Origin: UBA8514 sp034933685 | Lineage (GTDB): Bacteria > Bacillota > Clostridia > Lachnospirales > Anaerotignaceae | Reading direction: 5' to 3' | NCBI GenBank assembly: GCA_034933685.1 | Contig: JAYFNB010000017.1 | Coordinates: 62,001 to 126,000, forward strand | Length of the DNA: 64,000 nt | Translations under genes and position numbers: made by a program | In this document: piece by piece, positions 34,386 through 42,781 of the stretch | Position numbering within the stretch: position 1 is the stretch's first letter | Layout: every line of letters begins with the position of its first letter | The notes under the pieces: generated by a model | What the model saw: only the letters and a program-made list of their open reading frames with translations | The model's database searches: none | What the model was told of the DNA's origin: nothing

Positions 34386-36809
34386 TTAAAGATCTGAAAA
34401 AATGGTGCTTTGGCTATTCATTTTTGATATTGCCAACTCCAATGCAGTAAATTTACTTTGGTAACGCTCTTCTTGACTTTCAAGCTTATCCTCTAGATTT
34501 TCAATGATACTATTAATAAGGTCTGTTTGCGTCTGAATTCTGTTGCTTAAAAGGGATGTCGCTGAGGCTTCATTTCCGGCAATTTCAAGAAGAATGCCCT
34601 TAGTTGCACCAGTTGTTTTTGCATATTTATCCATTACAGTTTTTAACTTTGTCATTGCACCAATATCCGTTGTTTTGGTGCCAGTTGCTGTGGTTGTGGT
34701 GGTTCCAGCAGAAGTAAAAAGTTGTTTTACGGTGTCTGGGTTAGACTCTAGTGCGGCTATAAGGGCGTCTTCGTCCAAAGTTACCTTTCCGTTTTCTGAA
34801 TAATCACTAGAAGTAGAGATACCAATAGAGCTCCAGCTAAGTCCGTCAGTTCTATCATATGAAAAAACATTACGAAGTTCAGAGGAAAGGCTCATAAGGG
34901 TTGTGTCAGCAAAAAGAACTCCTTTTTTCGCCTTTGTTTCCCATGCCGTAATTTGAGACTCTGTCATGTCCTCTTTTTGTTCATCTGTAAGAGGTGCGTA
35001 GTCATTATCTGGTTTTTCTGTATAAGCTGTATTAACAGCGGCAATCATTGTGTTATAGTCTTCAATCATTGACTTAATTGCGCTGACAATGCTATCAGAA
35101 TTAACAGATGAGGTTATTTTTACAGCCTCAGTTCCTTCTATATAGTTTCCGGATGAATCATAGCCAAAAGTTCCGCTTAAAGAAATGGTGGTTCCATTCA
35201 TATCAATGTTGTTTGAGCCACGGGTAATTTCTACGGATTCTTGACCGCCTGATCCGTCATAGTCAATTAGCACAATGGCATCCTTTCCTTCGGTAGCTGT
35301 TCCGTTATAGTCAGAACCTGTTTTGCCAAACAACAAAGCTGCAAGGTCATTTCCTTCAGTAGGTTCTGTAATTGTAACTGTTCCAGATGCACCATTTTCA
35401 TCAGATTTAATAGTAAATTTATCTGTAGAGTTGGAGTAGCTTATGGTAACGTTTGCATCGGAGGAATTGATTGCCTCCATTACTTTGTCAAGGGTTGTAT
35501 TTTTATCAAATGCAACGGTGTTACCGTCAGAATCCTTATAGCTAGATATAGTTTTGCCGTTTATTGTAATAGAGTAATTTCCATCTTCAACACTATTTGC
35601 AAGTCCGCATTCAGCAAGGGTTGCACTTGTGTTAATACGATTTGCTGTTCCTGCGGTAATTCCAAAAACACCACTTGAGCCAAGTAAACCAGTTGAGCCT
35701 GAAGATATTGACAATGTGGAAGTTGTATCAGGGTCACCTGTTGTGGCAGAGGTTGTTGCGAAGGAAAGTCCATTTTCTGCTGTTGTGTCTACTGAAATTC
35801 TTCCACTGCCAAAGGCGGTGTCAAGTTTTGTTTGAAGAAAGCTTTCAAGTGACGAAAGGTCAGTTAAAGAACTTGTGTCATCAAAGGTAATTGTTTTAGA
35901 TGTACCGTTATATTTAAATGTTAATGTCTGACCGGAGAGTCTTTCAGCAAAAGTTTTTGTTTCCTTAAGAGAATCTGTGTCAACAACGCTTCCACTTGTG
36001 CCAGCGCTTGTAAGTACAGTTTCGGAGGATTTTAAGTTGCTTAACCCAAGGTTTGAAAGCAAGGATTCGGTACCACCCGTAATTTTAATGGAGTTAGAGT
36101 TGCCGCTTTGTGCTGTAAAACAAAGTGAACCATCTGTGTTAGCTGAAACTTTAAGGACATCACCAAGGGTTGCCCTGTCTGTAGTTTGTGTTTTTAGGTT
36201 TTTCTCTGAAAGAGCTTTATTTATTAAGGCAGCAACGTCTTCAGCACTGTCACAAACATCTGATTCTGCATCAAGTGTAATATAGTATTTATCGTTACCA
36301 TATGTAAAAGCCAAAGACTTTCCTGCAATGGTTGAAACATCTGCATCGTCAAAATTTATTTCGCCAGAAGTAAGTGACTGGCTTGAAGCCGTGCCGCTGG
36401 ATTTGAAAGATGCATCAGAAGCAAGTTGTTTAACGGCAGCAATAGATACACTAGTCGCTGAGGAAGAAGTTCCTGATACTGAAACTTTACTGCTATTTGT
36501 GCTGCTGGTAACTTTTGAAGTGTACTTTGAGTAAAAGCTAGAGCTGCAAAGGTTTGTGCTGGATGAATAAGAAGTATATTTGTTTGCAAAGGAAACAAGC
36601 TGTGAACTGATAGACTGGTAAGCGGTTTGCTGCCATCCTAAGGTTGTAAGCTTTTGTTTGTTCTTTGCAATTTTACTTCTTGTGCTGGTGGTCATTGCAT
36701 CAATTAATGCATCGGTATCCAAATTACTGGCAAGACCGCTGATACCGCTACTTACGTATGAGGTAGAGCTGCTAGAAGTGCTGGATGTAAGACTTGATAA
36801 ACTAGCCAT
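34386..36809 (-). CDS. fliD: Flagellar filament cap protein FliD
   Basis: This 807-residue hook-associated protein 2 caps the filament. The N-terminus (after a Ser/Thr-rich start) has SGISGLASNLDTDALIDAM, the FliD_N signature, and the C-terminus has coiled helices with KLESQEERYQSKFTALE. It is much longer than Bacillus FliD (about 500 residues); the extra length is Ser/Thr/Gly/Asp-rich surface domains between about residues 170 and 560. The gene opens a minus-strand operon with fliS and the fliT-like gene. Start at ATG after AAAGGAGG. Confidence 0.93.
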   Translation of the reverse strand: MASLSSLTSSTSSSSTSYVSSGISGLASNLDTDALIDAMTTSTRSKIAKNKQKLTTLGWQQTAYQSISSQLVSFANKYTSYSSSTNLCSSSFYSKYTSKVTSSTNSSKVSVSGTSSSATSVSIAAVKQLASDASFKSSGTASSQSLTSGEINFDDADVSTIAGKSLAFTYGNDKYYITLDAESDVCDSAEDVAALINKALSEKNLKTQTTDRATLGDVLKVSANTDGSLCFTAQSGNSNSIKITGGTESLLSNLGLSNLKSSETVLTSAGTSGSVVDTDSLKETKTFAERLSGQTLTFKYNGTSKTITFDDTSSLTDLSSLESFLQTKLDTAFGSGRISVDTTAENGLSFATTSATTGDPDTTSTLSISSGSTGLLGSSGVFGITAGTANRINTSATLAECGLANSVEDGNYSITINGKTISSYKDSDGNTVAFDKNTTLDKVMEAINSSDANVTISYSNSTDKFTIKSDENGASGTVTITEPTEGNDLAALLFGKTGSDYNGTATEGKDAIVLIDYDGSGGQESVEITRGSNNIDMNGTTISLSGTFGYDSSGNYIEGTEAVKITSSVNSDSIVSAIKSMIEDYNTMIAAVNTAYTEKPDNDYAPLTDEQKEDMTESQITAWETKAKKGVLFADTTLMSLSSELRNVFSYDRTDGLSWSSIGISTSSDYSENGKVTLDEDALIAALESNPDTVKQLFTSAGTTTTTATGTKTTDIGAMTKLKTVMDKYAKTTGATKGILLEIAGNEASATSLLSNRIQTQTDLINSIIENLEDKLESQEERYQSKFTALELAISKMNSQSTIFSDL

Positions 36810-36940
36810 AATTATCCTCCTTTATGGTGATTAATATATAAAATGTTTTCTTTGATTTAAAATTCTCTATACTTATTCATCGACATATAGTATACTTTTC
36901 ATAAGAGTATTTTGATAATTTTGTAGTTGAGGTGATATTT

Positions 36941-37738
36941 TTGTCTATAATAATTACATTAACAAACCAAAAAGGCGGCGTTGGAAAAACTACTACTTCC
37001 AGTGCTTTAGTTACAGGGCTTTCGCTTAATGGATATAAAGTTCTAGGAGTAGACTTAGATCCTCAGGGTAATTTGGGGTTTTGTCTTGGCGTGGATGTTG
37101 AAAACACAACTACCATTTACGAGGTTTTTAAGGGTCAGGCATCTATCGAGGATGCAATATGCAAAACAGAATTTGGGGATATAATTCCTTCAAATATATT
37201 GCTTAGTGGCGCAGAACTTGAATTTAATCGTTCAGGCAGAGAGTATCTGCTTAAAGAGTACCTAGAACCATTAAAACAGAAGTATGATTTTATCGTTATT
37301 GACACACCGCCTGCGTTAAATATTTTAACTGTGAATGCCTATGTGGCATCGGACTTTCTAATTGTGCCAATGATACCAGAAATTTTAAGTCTTTTGGGTG
37401 TAACACAGCTTCGAGAGACGGTGGAAACTGTTAAACGTTTTTACAATGAAAAGTTGGTTGTTATGGGCTTGCTGTTAACTAAGTTTAACGGAAGAACAAA
37501 CCTTGCAAAAGAGGTTTCTGAGATGGCAGATCAGATAGCCGAACAGCTTGATACAAAGGTTTTTAATTCTAGAATTCGGGCTGGAGTTGCGGTTGCAGAG
37601 GCACCAGCACATGGAGAATCTATTTTGCTGTATGCACCAAGAAGTAAACCAACCATAGATTATGTAAATTTTGTTGAGGAAGTTCTAAGAAGAATAAAAC
37701 ATCATATAAAGGAAATGAAAGCAAAAAGTAACACATAA
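36941..37738 (+). CDS. ParA/Soj-type ATPase, orphan
   Basis: This 265-residue P-loop ATPase has the deviant Walker A KGGVGKTT at residues 11-18, Walker A' DLDPQGN and Walker B FIVIDTPPAL, so it is ParA/Soj type with no N-terminal DNA-binding domain. No parB gene is next to it; instead a ComFB-domain gene follows. It is not an FlhG: the FlhG MinD-like C-terminal amphipathic helix and the N-terminal activating helix are not evident. It could position flagella, chemoreceptors or other cargo. Start at TTG 36941 after GAGGTGA; an in-frame GTG at 36932 lies on the ribosome site. Confidence 0.85.
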   Translation: MSIIITLTNQKGGVGKTTTSSALVTGLSLNGYKVLGVDLDPQGNLGFCLGVDVENTTTIYEVFKGQASIEDAICKTEFGDIIPSNILLSGAELEFNRSGREYLLKEYLEPLKQKYDFIVIDTPPALNILTVNAYVASDFLIVPMIPEILSLLGVTQLRETVETVKRFYNEKLVVMGLLLTKFNGRTNLAKEVSEMADQIAEQLDTKVFNSRIRAGVAVAEAPAHGESILLYAPRSKPTIDYVNFVEEVLRRIKHHIKEMKAKSNT

Positions 37739-37776
37739 GGCAAAATGGGTAAATTATATTTGGAAAGAGGAAGGGT

Positions 37777-38556
37777 ATGGCAAAAAAGACGAACAAAACC
37801 GAGCATGTATTGAGTTTGATTTCAAAAGCAAAGGAAACAAACATTACAGAAGACGATGATGATGTTGAAATTCAGACCATAGAAAGCAAGGTTACGCCAG
37901 ATTTGTCCTTTGTGGACCTGCAGCTGGCGCATGATACCGAGTTATCAGAAAAAATTAAAGAGAACCTGACACAAGAAAGTGAACCTGCGCTTTCTAAGCC
38001 ACACAACCAGCAAAGTGCATTTGAAAAAGTTGTGATGGATGCTGCAAAGTCAGTTGTAGAGGAGGAAAACCCAAGCGAGGATAATGAAAATCTATCTGCA
38101 GCTATGGAAGAGCCTGGAATAGAGCAGGAAAGCTATGTTATACAAAGCAAGAACAAAGATATACAAGTAGAACCACTGCCAGATTTAGATGCGTTAGAGG
38201 AAGTGGAAACACTACCTTCACCTTCAACGCCAGCTTCAACACAAACAGTTGAAAGTGTGAATAAACAGGATACAAAAGAAGTTGAACAGGATAGATATAT
38301 TTACGTGAACGTGCTTGAGGAAATAGTTAAAGAACGAGTGGAAACCTATATGCGTAAATTCGGTGTTTGCACATGCCCAAGGTGTGTTGCAGATACAATA
38401 GCATTAGCCCTTAACGGACTGACGCCTAAATATGTGGTTATAGACAAAAAAGCTGGCTCTCCAATGTTTAACTATTTGGAAAACCAATATGCAGGGGTAG
38501 TTACAACACAGCTTTCGCAGGCGTGTATTACAGTTAAAAACAACCCATATCATTAA
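37777..38556 (+). CDS. ComFB-domain protein with acidic N-terminal extension
   Basis: This 259-residue protein has a long acidic, low-complexity N-terminal region (residues 1-170, rich in Glu, Ser, Thr and Pro) and a C-terminal ComFB domain (about 175-259). The domain is marked by VNVLEEIVKERV and the cysteine motif CTCPRC at residues 198-203. ComFB domains have been reported to bind cyclic dinucleotides. It follows the ParA-like gene by 38 bases, so it could act as its partner or as a signal-responsive adaptor; that is inference. Confidence 0.8.
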   Translation: MAKKTNKTEHVLSLISKAKETNITEDDDDVEIQTIESKVTPDLSFVDLQLAHDTELSEKIKENLTQESEPALSKPHNQQSAFEKVVMDAAKSVVEEENPSEDNENLSAAMEEPGIEQESYVIQSKNKDIQVEPLPDLDALEEVETLPSPSTPASTQTVESVNKQDTKEVEQDRYIYVNVLEEIVKERVETYMRKFGVCTCPRCVADTIALALNGLTPKYVVIDKKAGSPMFNYLENQYAGVVTTQLSQACITVKNNPYH

Positions 38557-38560
38557 ACTA

Positions 38561-38615
38561 AAAAAAGTATGTATTTTCATTAGGCTTAAGTGCCTTGAAA
38601 CTACATACTTTTTTG
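38561..38615. terminator. Bidirectional terminator between convergent genes
   Basis: AAAAAAGTATGTA at 38561-38573 pairs with TACATACTTTTTT at 38602-38614. A and T tracts flank both sides, so it can end both the ComFB and the peptidase transcripts. Confidence 0.8.
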
Positions 38616-38616
38616 T

Positions 38617-39555
38617 TTAATTTTTAGAAATGGACCAAAATGGTCCGCCGTAACTTGAGGCGTATTTTGCTTGAGATATTATAATATCAAAACTCCATGC
38701 TTTTTGGCTGTTTTCCAAGCTTTTAGCATCGGCAATAAGCACCTCGCCACTTTCAGTAACTCCACGAAGAATTATAAAATGCCCGCCAGAGGTGAAATCT
38801 CCTTTATCCATTAAAACAACAACTAAATTGCCTTTGCTAAGCTCGTCTATAAGAGTTGCTTTGCTTGGGGTTATAAGGCTTTTGGCAACAAGACCGTAGT
38901 TTGCCGCACCATTAGCTATAATGGAATGGTAAGATCCTCCGTTATTGGCAAATTCGCCGTTGTCATAGGCCCACTTTGCAACATCGGGCGGGTAAACTAT
39001 GGTGTCCGTTAGGCTTGAGGCAAGCATGGCAATGGTAGTAGGTCCACAGCCATAAACTGCAATTGTGTTGGTGTTGCCGTAAAATGAATCACCCCAGCGC
39101 GGGTCAGTTTGAGAAAAATATGTGATTTTACTGGTACTGCTGTTTAATTGAACTTCAACTTCCGCTGCGGAGAAATTTTGTGTTAAGCTAACAGGCTCTG
39201 CTTTAGCTAATTGGGCTTGCGCCTGAAGTTCTTTCTCTTTTTCTTTGTATTCTTCATATTTATTTGCCAAATCACTTACAACTTCTGTTGCAAGATTTGA
39301 TGCATTAGAGGCTAAGGTGCTTGTGTTTTCAACTAAATTTTGCGCTTGGTTTTTTGCGTAAATTTTGAAATAGGAAATATCCTTTGGGGTTACATATATG
39401 GAAAAAAGAACAAGAAAAGCGCAAAAACCCAAGAATGTAGTGCTGAACATAGTTGCCATAACAACGTCAAAAAGACTTCCAATTTTCTCACCAAAGGAAG
39501 AGCTGGTTCTCCGTGAAGGTCTATATTTTTTTTGGTTTTTGTAGTAATCGTTCAT
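38617..39555 (-). CDS. Membrane-anchored C39-like peptidase
   Basis: This 312-residue protein has a basic cytoplasmic N-terminus (residues 1-25), one membrane helix (about 32-56), a helical coiled-coil stalk (about 70-120) and an outside C39-like papain-fold domain (about 140-312). The domain has the catalytic Cys in YGCGPTT, His in GGHFIILRG and Asp in LIADA. It probably cleaves a peptide, such as a cell-wall stem peptide or a secreted protein. It overlaps the FtsE-like gene by 4 bases, taking the place that FtsX would hold. Confidence 0.8.
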   Translation of the reverse strand: MNDYYKNQKKYRPSRRTSSSFGEKIGSLFDVVMATMFSTTFLGFCAFLVLFSIYVTPKDISYFKIYAKNQAQNLVENTSTLASNASNLATEVVSDLANKYEEYKEKEKELQAQAQLAKAEPVSLTQNFSAAEVEVQLNSSTSKITYFSQTDPRWGDSFYGNTNTIAVYGCGPTTIAMLASSLTDTIVYPPDVAKWAYDNGEFANNGGSYHSIIANGAANYGLVAKSLITPSKATLIDELSKGNLVVVLMDKGDFTSGGHFIILRGVTESGEVLIADAKSLENSQKAWSFDIIISQAKYASSYGGPFWSISKN

Positions 39556-40250
39556 AGCACACGCCCATATTTACCTTTCGTAACGTCGGATAATATTCGT
39601 CCATCTCGTATTGTTATAACTCTTTTTTTCATTACAGCAACAAGCTTAGTTGCGTGGGTTGCAATTAGCACAGTTTTGCCAAGTTTGTTAATGTCGTTAA
39701 AAATATTCATTATATCCCAAGCGGTTTCATAGTCTAAATTGGCGGTAGGCTCGTCTGCGATTACAATAATTGGATTATTTACGACAGCCCTTGCCATAAG
39801 CACTTTAAACCGCTCTCCTTCTGATAATTCACGAGGATATGCCTGTATTTTTTTTGTCATGCCAACCAAGCCTAATGCCTTTGGAATGCTTTCTTTTATG
39901 GTTTTTGTTGGCTGGCCTGTTACACGCATTACAAGTTCTAAGTTTTGGTAAACAGTTTTGTTTTCCAACAGACCAAGTTCTTTGGAAATTATGCCGAACA
40001 TACGCCTATAGTATGGGAATTGCTTATGTCCCAGTTGACTTAAAGCCAAATTGGATACACAAATATCACCAGAGGTTGGTTCCATATCCTTAATTATAAG
40101 TTTAAGAAGGGTGCTTTTGCCAGCACCGCTTTTGCCTACAAAAAACACAAATTCTCCACTTTCTATGTTAAGTGTTATGTTTTTTACGCCAAATTCATCT
40201 GAAAGTGCGTTGTTATTATATTGTTTGCAAACCTTTTCCAGATGTATCAA
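39552..40250 (-). CDS. FtsE-like ABC ATPase
   Basis: This 232-residue ATPase has Walker A GKSGAGKS, the variant signature LSEGERFKVLMARA (Glu in place of the second Gly) and Walker B IVIADEPTANLD. It is closest to FtsE and LolD-type ATPases. It overlaps the C39-like peptidase gene by 4 bases, and no FtsX permease is adjacent. The frame extends upstream to an ATG at 40274, but AAGGAG lies inside that extension and points to the TTG at 40250 as the start. The protein may couple ATP hydrolysis to the peptidase or another membrane partner; that is inference. Confidence 0.78.
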   Translation of the reverse strand: MIHLEKVCKQYNNNALSDEFGVKNITLNIESGEFVFFVGKSGAGKSTLLKLIIKDMEPTSGDICVSNLALSQLGHKQFPYYRRMFGIISKELGLLENKTVYQNLELVMRVTGQPTKTIKESIPKALGLVGMTKKIQAYPRELSEGERFKVLMARAVVNNPIIVIADEPTANLDYETAWDIMNIFNDINKLGKTVLIATHATKLVAVMKKRVITIRDGRILSDVTKGKYGRVL

Positions 40251-40311
40251 AACGGTAATCTCCTTGTGGCACATAATAATTATGCCTCAAATTTTAAATA
40301 ATTATGCCGTT

Positions 40312-40317
40312 AGTATA
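40312..40317 (-). promoter_or_regulatory. Extended -10 promoter of the FtsE-like operon
   Basis: On the minus strand TGATATACT gives an extended -10 box (TATACT at 40317-40312), about 60 bases before the TTG start. The -35 region (ATGCAA) is poor. Confidence 0.4.
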
Positions 40318-40408
40318 TCATTTAATTGTAAAATTGCATATCTTTATGTAGAAAAAAATCGAATTCGGACAGATATTAAAATTTTCCAAAATAATTTAAA
40401 AAAGGTAT

Positions 40409-40434
40409 TAAGTTTATTCTTTTTGTTCCGATAT
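40409..40434 (+). promoter_or_regulatory. Sigma-28 promoter of the flagellin gene
   Basis: TAAG at 40409-40412, a 14-base spacer and TCCGATAT at 40427-40434, seven of eight bases of the consensus -10. Predicted start near 40441, giving a leader of about 110 bases. Confidence 0.75.
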
Positions 40435-40503
40435 AGTATGTGTAAACAATAAATGACAACCCGGGTTCATTTATTAAAATACTTTTTTAATTACTTATTG
40501 CAA

Positions 40504-40525
40504 AAGAGGAAAAGGATTTCCTCTT
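40504..40525 (+). promoter_or_regulatory. CsrA-binding hairpin in the flagellin leader
   Basis: A 9-base-pair perfect stem (40504-40512 with 40517-40525) displays AGGA in its tetraloop, the classic CsrA target. A second GGA lies in the ribosome site AAGGAGG at 40535-40541. This is the same two-site layout as the hag leader in Bacillus subtilis, where CsrA blocks translation and FliW relieves it. csrA and fliW are in this window. Confidence 0.7.
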
Positions 40526-40550
40526 GGTTACCACAAGGAGGTAAACAATT

Positions 40551-42140
40551 ATGAGAATTCAAAATAACAATGCTGCTAACAATGCTCTTAGACAGTACAG
40601 CTCAAACAACACAACTTTAGGAAAAAACCTTGAGAAATTATCATCAGGTTACAGAATCAACCGTGCTGGCGATGACGCTGCTGGTCTTGCTATTTCTGAA
40701 AAAATGAGAAGCCAGATTACAGGTCTTGAAAAAGCAACAGACAATGCTAACGATGGTATCTCTTTAGTACAAACAGCTGAAGGTGCTTTAACAGAAGTTC
40801 ACTCAATGCTTAACCGTATGACAGAGCTTGCTACACAGTCTGCAAATGGTACTTTCGATGATGAAACAGACCGTGCTAACCTTCAGGAAGAGGTTGACTC
40901 TCTTTTATCAGAAATCGATAGAATTTCTAAATCTACAAACTACAATGGTATTAACTTGTTAGATGGTTCTTTAGGAAGCTCTTCTGCAAGCAAGGTTGCA
41001 GTTGATGTTAAATATGCAGGTTTATCAGGAAATGCTGGAGTTCTTACTTTAAACAGTGCAACAGCTACTTCATCTGCTACTGATGTTCCTAGTAGTGCTG
41101 GTTCATTAACTGCTGATACTGATTATAATGTTCAAATTAAGTTCAGAGATGCTGATGGCAATTTACAAGACAAAACAGTAAAGTTTACAGCTGGTAGTAC
41201 AGGTGGTGACTTAGCTACAGATGCAGATACAGCTACTGCGTTTGAAAAGGCTGTTCAGGAAGCTATTGGTGATGGTTATACTGCTACTGTTGCTTCCGAC
41301 GGCTCAATGACGATTACATCTAAAAATAGTGGTGCAGACGATAAATTTGAAGTATATCAAATTAGAGTAGCAGACGTTGCAACTGATACTGAAGTAGCAG
41401 ACGTTGTAGGTGACATTGCAAATACAGAAGGCGCAGATGCTTTCTATACATTGGATACTGCTGCGTTAGCTTCTTACGATGGTGCGAGCACAACAAATGC
41501 TGACAACTACATTTTTGAAATTAATGGTTCAAAATTTGCGTTTGTAACTGGCGATGATGCTGCTAAAGCTCTCGACTCTGATGTAAACTACGTAAAAACC
41601 GCGAGTACAGCTGCTGATGATACTGAAACTCTAGCTATGATTGCTTTAATCAATGAAAAAACAGGCATTGGTGCTGTAGTTAATGGTTCTGCAAATACAA
41701 GTATTGACTTAATGGCAGGAAAAACAGATGCATCAAAGGGCAATGGTCTTTCTTTACAGATTGGCGATACAGCAGATAAGTTCAACCAGATTAAAGTAAA
41801 TGTTGGTGATATGAGCTCTAAATCACTTGGCATTAGTGGCGTTGATATCAGCTCACAGTCAGGTGCTGAAAGTGCTATTGAAAAAATCAAAACAGCTATC
41901 AACTCTGTTTCTGGCACAAGAGGTAAACTTGGTGCTATCCAGAACAGACTTGAGCACACAATCAACAACCTTTCTGTAGCAACAGAAAACATCACAGAGG
42001 CTGAAAGCCGTATCCGTGACGTAGACATGGCTAAAGAAATGACAGAATACACACAGAACAACATTCTTTCACAGGCTTCTCAGGCTATGCTTGCACAGGC
42101 AAACCAGTTGCCACAGGGTGTTCTTCAGTTATTACAGTAA
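40551..42140 (+). CDS. fliC: Flagellin
   Basis: This 529-residue filament subunit has a conserved N-terminal D0/D1 region (residues 1-140, MRIQNNNAANNALRQ and EKLSSGYRINRAGDDAAGLA) and a matching C-terminal region (about 430-529, ending LAQANQLPQGVLQLLQ). The variable surface part (about 145-425) is Ala/Thr/Asp-rich and has little aromatic content. The sigma-28 promoter and CsrA hairpin indicate late, feedback-controlled expression. It is the only flagellin in the window. Start at ATG after AAGGAGG. Confidence 0.96.
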   Translation: MRIQNNNAANNALRQYSSNNTTLGKNLEKLSSGYRINRAGDDAAGLAISEKMRSQITGLEKATDNANDGISLVQTAEGALTEVHSMLNRMTELATQSANGTFDDETDRANLQEEVDSLLSEIDRISKSTNYNGINLLDGSLGSSSASKVAVDVKYAGLSGNAGVLTLNSATATSSATDVPSSAGSLTADTDYNVQIKFRDADGNLQDKTVKFTAGSTGGDLATDADTATAFEKAVQEAIGDGYTATVASDGSMTITSKNSGADDKFEVYQIRVADVATDTEVADVVGDIANTEGADAFYTLDTAALASYDGASTTNADNYIFEINGSKFAFVTGDDAAKALDSDVNYVKTASTAADDTETLAMIALINEKTGIGAVVNGSANTSIDLMAGKTDASKGNGLSLQIGDTADKFNQIKVNVGDMSSKSLGISGVDISSQSGAESAIEKIKTAINSVSGTRGKLGAIQNRLEHTINNLSVATENITEAESRIRDVDMAKEMTEYTQNNILSQASQAMLAQANQLPQGVLQLLQ

Positions 42141-42169
42141 TAAAAACAGTAACTCAATTAATAAATTTA

Positions 42170-42198
42170 GGGTGCAGACATTGTCTGCACCTTTTTTT
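42170..42198 (+). terminator. Rho-independent terminator after flagellin
   Basis: GGTGCAGACA and TGTCTGCACC form a perfect stem followed by TTTTTTT. Confidence 0.85.
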
Positions 42199-42205
42199 AT
42201 TGCTC

Positions 42206-42318
42206 AAAACCTTGGGCGTTGCCCAAACCCACTTGCTTCTTGAAAAAAGCAAGACCAAAAACTTTCATTAAAGCCGCATAAATATGCGGTTTTAGTTGGG
42301 TCAAGGGTTTGTCTTTTT
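42206..42318 (+). repeat. Hairpin cluster between flagellin and flgM
   Basis: Three adjacent hairpins lie here: TTGGGC/GCCCAA (42212-42226), CTTGCTT/AAGCAAG (42232-42253) and CCGCATA/TATGCGG (42274-42289). Outer segments (AAACCTTG and CAAGGGTTT) can also pair, and a T7 run ends the element. It looks like a dispersed intergenic repeat or structured RNA rather than a gene. Most of the 311-base gap is taken up by this and the terminator. Confidence 0.45.
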
Positions 42319-42375
42319 TTATACTTTTTATGCGCAAAATTTTATAGGCATAGTCTTATCATTCAGTGTAAAGCG

Positions 42376-42383
42376 GTCGATAT
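42376..42383 (+). promoter_or_regulatory. Sigma-28 -10 box of the flgM operon
   Basis: GTCGATAT matches seven of eight consensus bases. The -35 position has no clear TAAA, so the assignment rests on the -10 box and on flgM being a known sigma-28 target. Confidence 0.45.
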
Positions 42384-42451
42384 ATTAATTAGATGATATT
42401 TAATGTGTATAAATATATTTTAGGGAAATTTAATGGACGAGGAGAATTCCT

Positions 42452-42757
42452 ATGAAAATTCAAGCAAACCAATTTTTTAATCTCCAATCAAATATGAAAA
42501 AACAAACACAGGCAACTAACAGCCAAAGCAGCACAAGCGAACTGTATCAAAAACGCAGTTTTGATGAATTGGTAATTAGTTCAAGACCTGCACCTGTTAC
42601 AGACGAAAGCTTTGCGACAGATGTATCCAAGGAAATTTCTTCAGAGGCTAAAGCAACAAGCAGTGATGAAAAACTTGAAAGCTTAAAAGCGCAAATTGAA
42701 GAAGGTACTTATCAAATAGATTTAGGTGCAATTGCAAGAAAAATGATATTGGGCTGA
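42452..42757 (+). CDS. flgM: Anti-sigma-28 factor FlgM
   Basis: This 101-residue protein binds FliA and holds it inactive until it is exported after hook completion. The C-terminal inhibitory segment reads KLESLKAQIEEGTYQIDLGA and is diagnostic. The N-terminal half is disordered and Ser/Gln-rich, as expected for export. It leads the operon flgM-flgN-flgK-flgL-yviE-fliW-csrA. Start at ATG after GAGGAG. Confidence 0.9.
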   Translation: MKIQANQFFNLQSNMKKQTQATNSQSSTSELYQKRSFDELVISSRPAPVTDESFATDVSKEISSEAKATSSDEKLESLKAQIEEGTYQIDLGAIARKMILG

Positions 42758-42781
42758 GAGTGATTGGAGGGCGAAATAACC

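Noticed and set aside
36860..36890. Sigma-28 promoter on the minus strand for fliD (GTCGATGA)
   Set aside because: Only five of eight -10 bases match and no TAAA-like box lies at the right distance.
36941..37738. Annotation of the ParA-like gene as flhG
   Set aside because: It has the Soj-type layout, is not next to flhF and is paired with a ComFB gene; the FlhG-specific ends are not seen.
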